The notes beneath the pieces were generated by a model. That model was not told the origin of the DNA. It saw only the letters and a program-made list of their open reading frames with translations, and searched no databases. A DNA stretch of 64,000 nt, taken from contig NZ_CP033325.1 in NCBI RefSeq assembly GCF_003710105.1, forward strand, positions 3,038,001-3,102,000, read 5' to 3'. The translations under genes were made by a program, and so were the position numbers. This DNA comes from Georgenia faecalis. GTDB taxonomy: Bacteria; Actinomycetota; Actinomycetes; Actinomycetales; Actinomycetaceae. This document shows positions 62,148 through 64,000 of the stretch, in pieces; position 1 is the stretch's first letter, and every line of letters begins with the position of its first letter.

Positions 62148-63177
62148 GGTGGGCCTTTCGCAGGGAGATCGCGACCCGCAGGGCGACGAGCCGGTCGAGC
62201 GCGATCGCGCCGATGATGAGCGCGCCGACGATGGCCCGCTGCCAGAACTGGTCGATGCCGAGCGTGGGCAGCGCGTTGCTGATGACGGTGAGCAGCAGCG
62301 CGCCGAGCGCGGCGCCGAGCACGGTGCCGCTGCCGCCGAAGATCGCCACCCCGCCGACGACGACGGCGGCGACGATGTCGAGCTCGAGGCCGGTCCCGGC
62401 CGAGGCGTCGACCGTGCCGTACCGGGCGGCGTAGAGGATCCCGCCCAGGCCGGCGAGCGCCCCCGCGGTGACGTAGGCGGTCATGAGCCGGCGGGTGGCG
62501 GGGATGCCCGCCAGGCGCGCGGCCTCCGGGCTCGACCCGATCGCGTAGAGGTCGCGGCCCGCCCGGTAGCGGGAGAGGTAGAGGCCGACGACGACGGCGA
62601 CGGCCAGGGCGATGAGGGCGAGGTAGGGGACGCCGAGGACCCGGCCGCTGCCGAAGTCGAGGAAGGCCCGCGGCATGTCGCTGGCGTTGATCCGGGAACC
62701 GCCGGCCCAGAAGTAGACGATCCCGCGGAAGATGTAGAGGGTGCCGAGCGTGGCCACCAGGGGCGGGACCCCGCCGAGGGTGACGAGGGCGCCGTTGACG
62801 GCGCCGCACGCGGCTCCCATGGCGATGCCGGCGACGACGGCGACCGGCATGGCGACGCCGTACTCGCTGAGCAGGGTCGCCGTGCCGAAGGCGGACAGGC
62901 CGAGGACGGCGCCCACGGACAGGTCGATCCCTTTGGTGAGGACCACCATGGTCATCCCGGCGGCGAGCAGCACGGTGATCGAGGCGGCGAGCAGGAGGTC
63001 GCGCAGGCTCTGGGTGGACAGGAAGCGCGGGTTCATCGCCGTCGTGACGGCGACGAGGATGGCGAGGCCGAGGACGAGCCCGAAGATGCGCGCGCCGAGC
63101 AGCGCGCGGAACCGGCGGGCCCACACGGCGCCCTCGGCCCGCGCGGCGGTGGTCGTCGGTGCTGTCGTCGTCGTCAT
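62137..63177 (-). CDS. Rhamnose ABC transporter permease (RhaP/RhaQ type, second copy)
   Basis: 346 residues, same family: MTMVVLTKGIDLSVGAVLGLSAFGTATLL, GVPPLVATLGTLYIFRGIVYFWAGG, GGVAIFGGSGTVLGAALGALLLTVI. A Thr-rich N-terminus precedes TM1. ATG at 63177 overlaps the ATPase stop (ATGA); C-terminus overlaps the next permease by 11 bp. Confidence 0.93.
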   Translation of the reverse strand: MTTTTAPTTTAARAEGAVWARRFRALLGARIFGLVLGLAILVAVTTAMNPRFLSTQSLRDLLLAASITVLLAAGMTMVVLTKGIDLSVGAVLGLSAFGTATLLSEYGVAMPVAVVAGIAMGAACGAVNGALVTLGGVPPLVATLGTLYIFRGIVYFWAGGSRINASDMPRAFLDFGSGRVLGVPYLALIALAVAVVVGLYLSRYRAGRDLYAIGSSPEAARLAGIPATRRLMTAYVTAGALAGLGGILYAARYGTVDASAGTGLELDIVAAVVVGGVAIFGGSGTVLGAALGALLLTVISNALPTLGIDQFWQRAIVGALIIGAIALDRLVALRVAISLRKAHHVG

Positions 63178-64000
63178 GCCGCCGCCCTCGTCGCCGCGAC
63201 CATGACCGACTCCTCGTTCGCCTCGGCGCGCGGGATCTCCGCGACGATGCGGCCCTCGCGCATGACGAGGACCCGGTCGGCCATGCCGAGCACCTCGGGC
63301 AGCTCGGAGGAGACCATGACCACGGCCACGCCCTCCGCCGCGAGGCTGGACATGAGGCGGTGGACCTCGGCCTTGGTGCCGACGTCGATGCCCCGGGTGG
63401 GCTCGTCGACGATGAGCACCTTGGGCCGGGTGGACAGCCACTTGCCCAGCACGACCTTCTGCTGGTTGCCGCCCGAGAGCGTGGCCACCGGGTCGGAGAG
63501 CCGGCCGAAGCGGGTCTGCAGGCGCTCGGCCCAGGTGAGCGCGGAGCGGCGCTCGGCGGCACCGGTGAGCAGCCCGAGGACCGCCAGGTCGCGCGAGCGG
63601 GGCAGGGTGATGTTGCGCTGGATCGACAGGTCGAGGATGAGGCCCTGCTGGCGCCGGTCCTCGGGCACGAGCGCGACGCCGGCGCGGATCGCCGACCTCG
63701 GCCGCCCCGGGCGCAGCGCGCGCCCGCCCACCCGCACGGTGCCGCCGTCGACGGGGTCGACGCCGAAGATGCTCTGGACCACCTCGGAGCGGCCGGAGCC
63801 CACGAGGCCGGCGAGCGCGACGATCTCCCCGGCGCGGACCTGGAAGGTGATGCCGTCGAAGACGCCCGCCCGGCTGAGGCCGTCGACCTCGAGGACCACC
63901 TCGCCGGGCTCGACGTCCTGCTTGGGGAAGAGCTCGGAGAGGTCGCGGCCCACCATCCGGCGGACCAGCTCGGGCACGGTGACCTCGCTCATGAGGTCGG
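63174..64000 (-). CDS. rhaT: Rhamnose ABC transporter ATPase, C-terminal half (N-terminus off the right edge)
   Basis: About 275 codons visible; the frame is open at the edge. RhaT-like ATPases have about 500 residues and two ABC cassettes; what is seen is the linker (VPELVRRMVGRDLSELFP) and the second cassette: degenerate Walker A GLVGSGRSEVVQ (usual for cassette 2 of sugar importers), ALVPEDRRQQGLILDLSIQRNI, signature LSGGNQQKVVLGKWL, Walker B VLIVDEPTRGIDVGTKAEVHRLM. A regulator gene probably lies further right. Confidence 0.95.
   Translation of the reverse strand, partial: DLMSEVTVPELVRRMVGRDLSELFPKQDVEPGEVVLEVDGLSRAGVFDGITFQVRAGEIVALAGLVGSGRSEVVQSIFGVDPVDGGTVRVGGRALRPGRPRSAIRAGVALVPEDRRQQGLILDLSIQRNITLPRSRDLAVLGLLTGAAERRSALTWAERLQTRFGRLSDPVATLSGGNQQKVVLGKWLSTRPKVLIVDEPTRGIDVGTKAEVHRLMSSLAAEGVAVVMVSSELPEVLGMADRVLVMREGRIVAEIPRAEANEESVMVAATRAAA

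Overview
The window is a contiguous 64 kb piece of a high-GC actinobacterial chromosome, most likely from the order Micrococcales (Cellulomonas/Georgenia-like; this is inferred from gene content, not from a search). Supporting signs are strong G/C third-position bias, many GTG starts, frequent 4-nt ATGA/GTGA gene overlaps, mycothiol synthase, a GlnR-type orphan regulator, a nitrobindin-like FABP protein, DUF2516, and a MutT1-Ppk pair. No phage genes, insertion sequences, plasmid functions or CRISPR arrays are visible. The density of ordinary genes suggests core chromosome, with a catabolic island at the right end.

Left part (1-14.8 kb): a truncated FAD/4Fe-4S lactate-type dehydrogenase and pyruvate phosphate dikinase (both minus); a 14-TM drug exporter; a four-gene translationally coupled unit (membrane protein, small winged-helix regulator, ABC ATPase, ABC permease) preceded by a long dyad operator; an ECF-like sigma factor with its probable membrane-bound partner, the two sharing a promoter-like motif; a tail-anchored protein with two DivIVA-like motifs; CsbD; a glutamine amidotransferase; and a TspO-like protein.

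Middle part (14.8-34 kb): a 19-20 bp iteron-like array next to the clpC terminator; clpC with a candidate ClgR site; a macrodomain protein; a coupled unit nitrobindin-ygfZ-FUSC-DUF2516-dtd; glnR, followed by a candidate structured RNA and a septum-formation-type lipoprotein; and a phosphate/polyphosphate block made of pstS-C-A-B under a textbook PHO box plus [unknown]-mshD-ppk-mutT1. The Pst system imports phosphate, Ppk stores it as polyphosphate, and MutT1 cleans oxidised nucleotides.

Region 33-40 kb holds two paralogous genes of unknown function bracketing a divergent CDGSH / heme-oxygenase-like diiron pair and a GerW-family gene. Then come a degenerate HesB-like protein and two unusual signalling proteins (receiver-PAS-PAS-histidine kinase, and receiver fused to an RsbW-like ATPase).

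Region 40-54.8 kb is a mixed set of small housekeeping or stress genes: tRNA-Lys, HxlR regulator, TfoX-like, PPOX, DHFR-like, DEAD-box helicase, TrxB-like oxidoreductase, GlsB, MsrB, MscS, SurE, an XRE regulator with a palindromic operator on a leaderless promoter, a CDF cation exporter, a metallopeptidase and a tRNA Glu-Asp-Phe cluster.

The right end (54.9-64 kb, all minus) is a tightly coupled L-rhamnose utilisation operon: ABC importer (ATPase partial at the edge, two permeases, binding protein), mutarotase, isomerase, bifunctional aldolase/dehydrogenase and rhamnulokinase. I did not find a clearly novel multi-gene defence or biosynthetic system. The most interesting unexplained signals are the RNA-like structure after glnR, the iteron array, the regulatory dyads, the two signalling proteins, and the paralog-bracketed redox segment.
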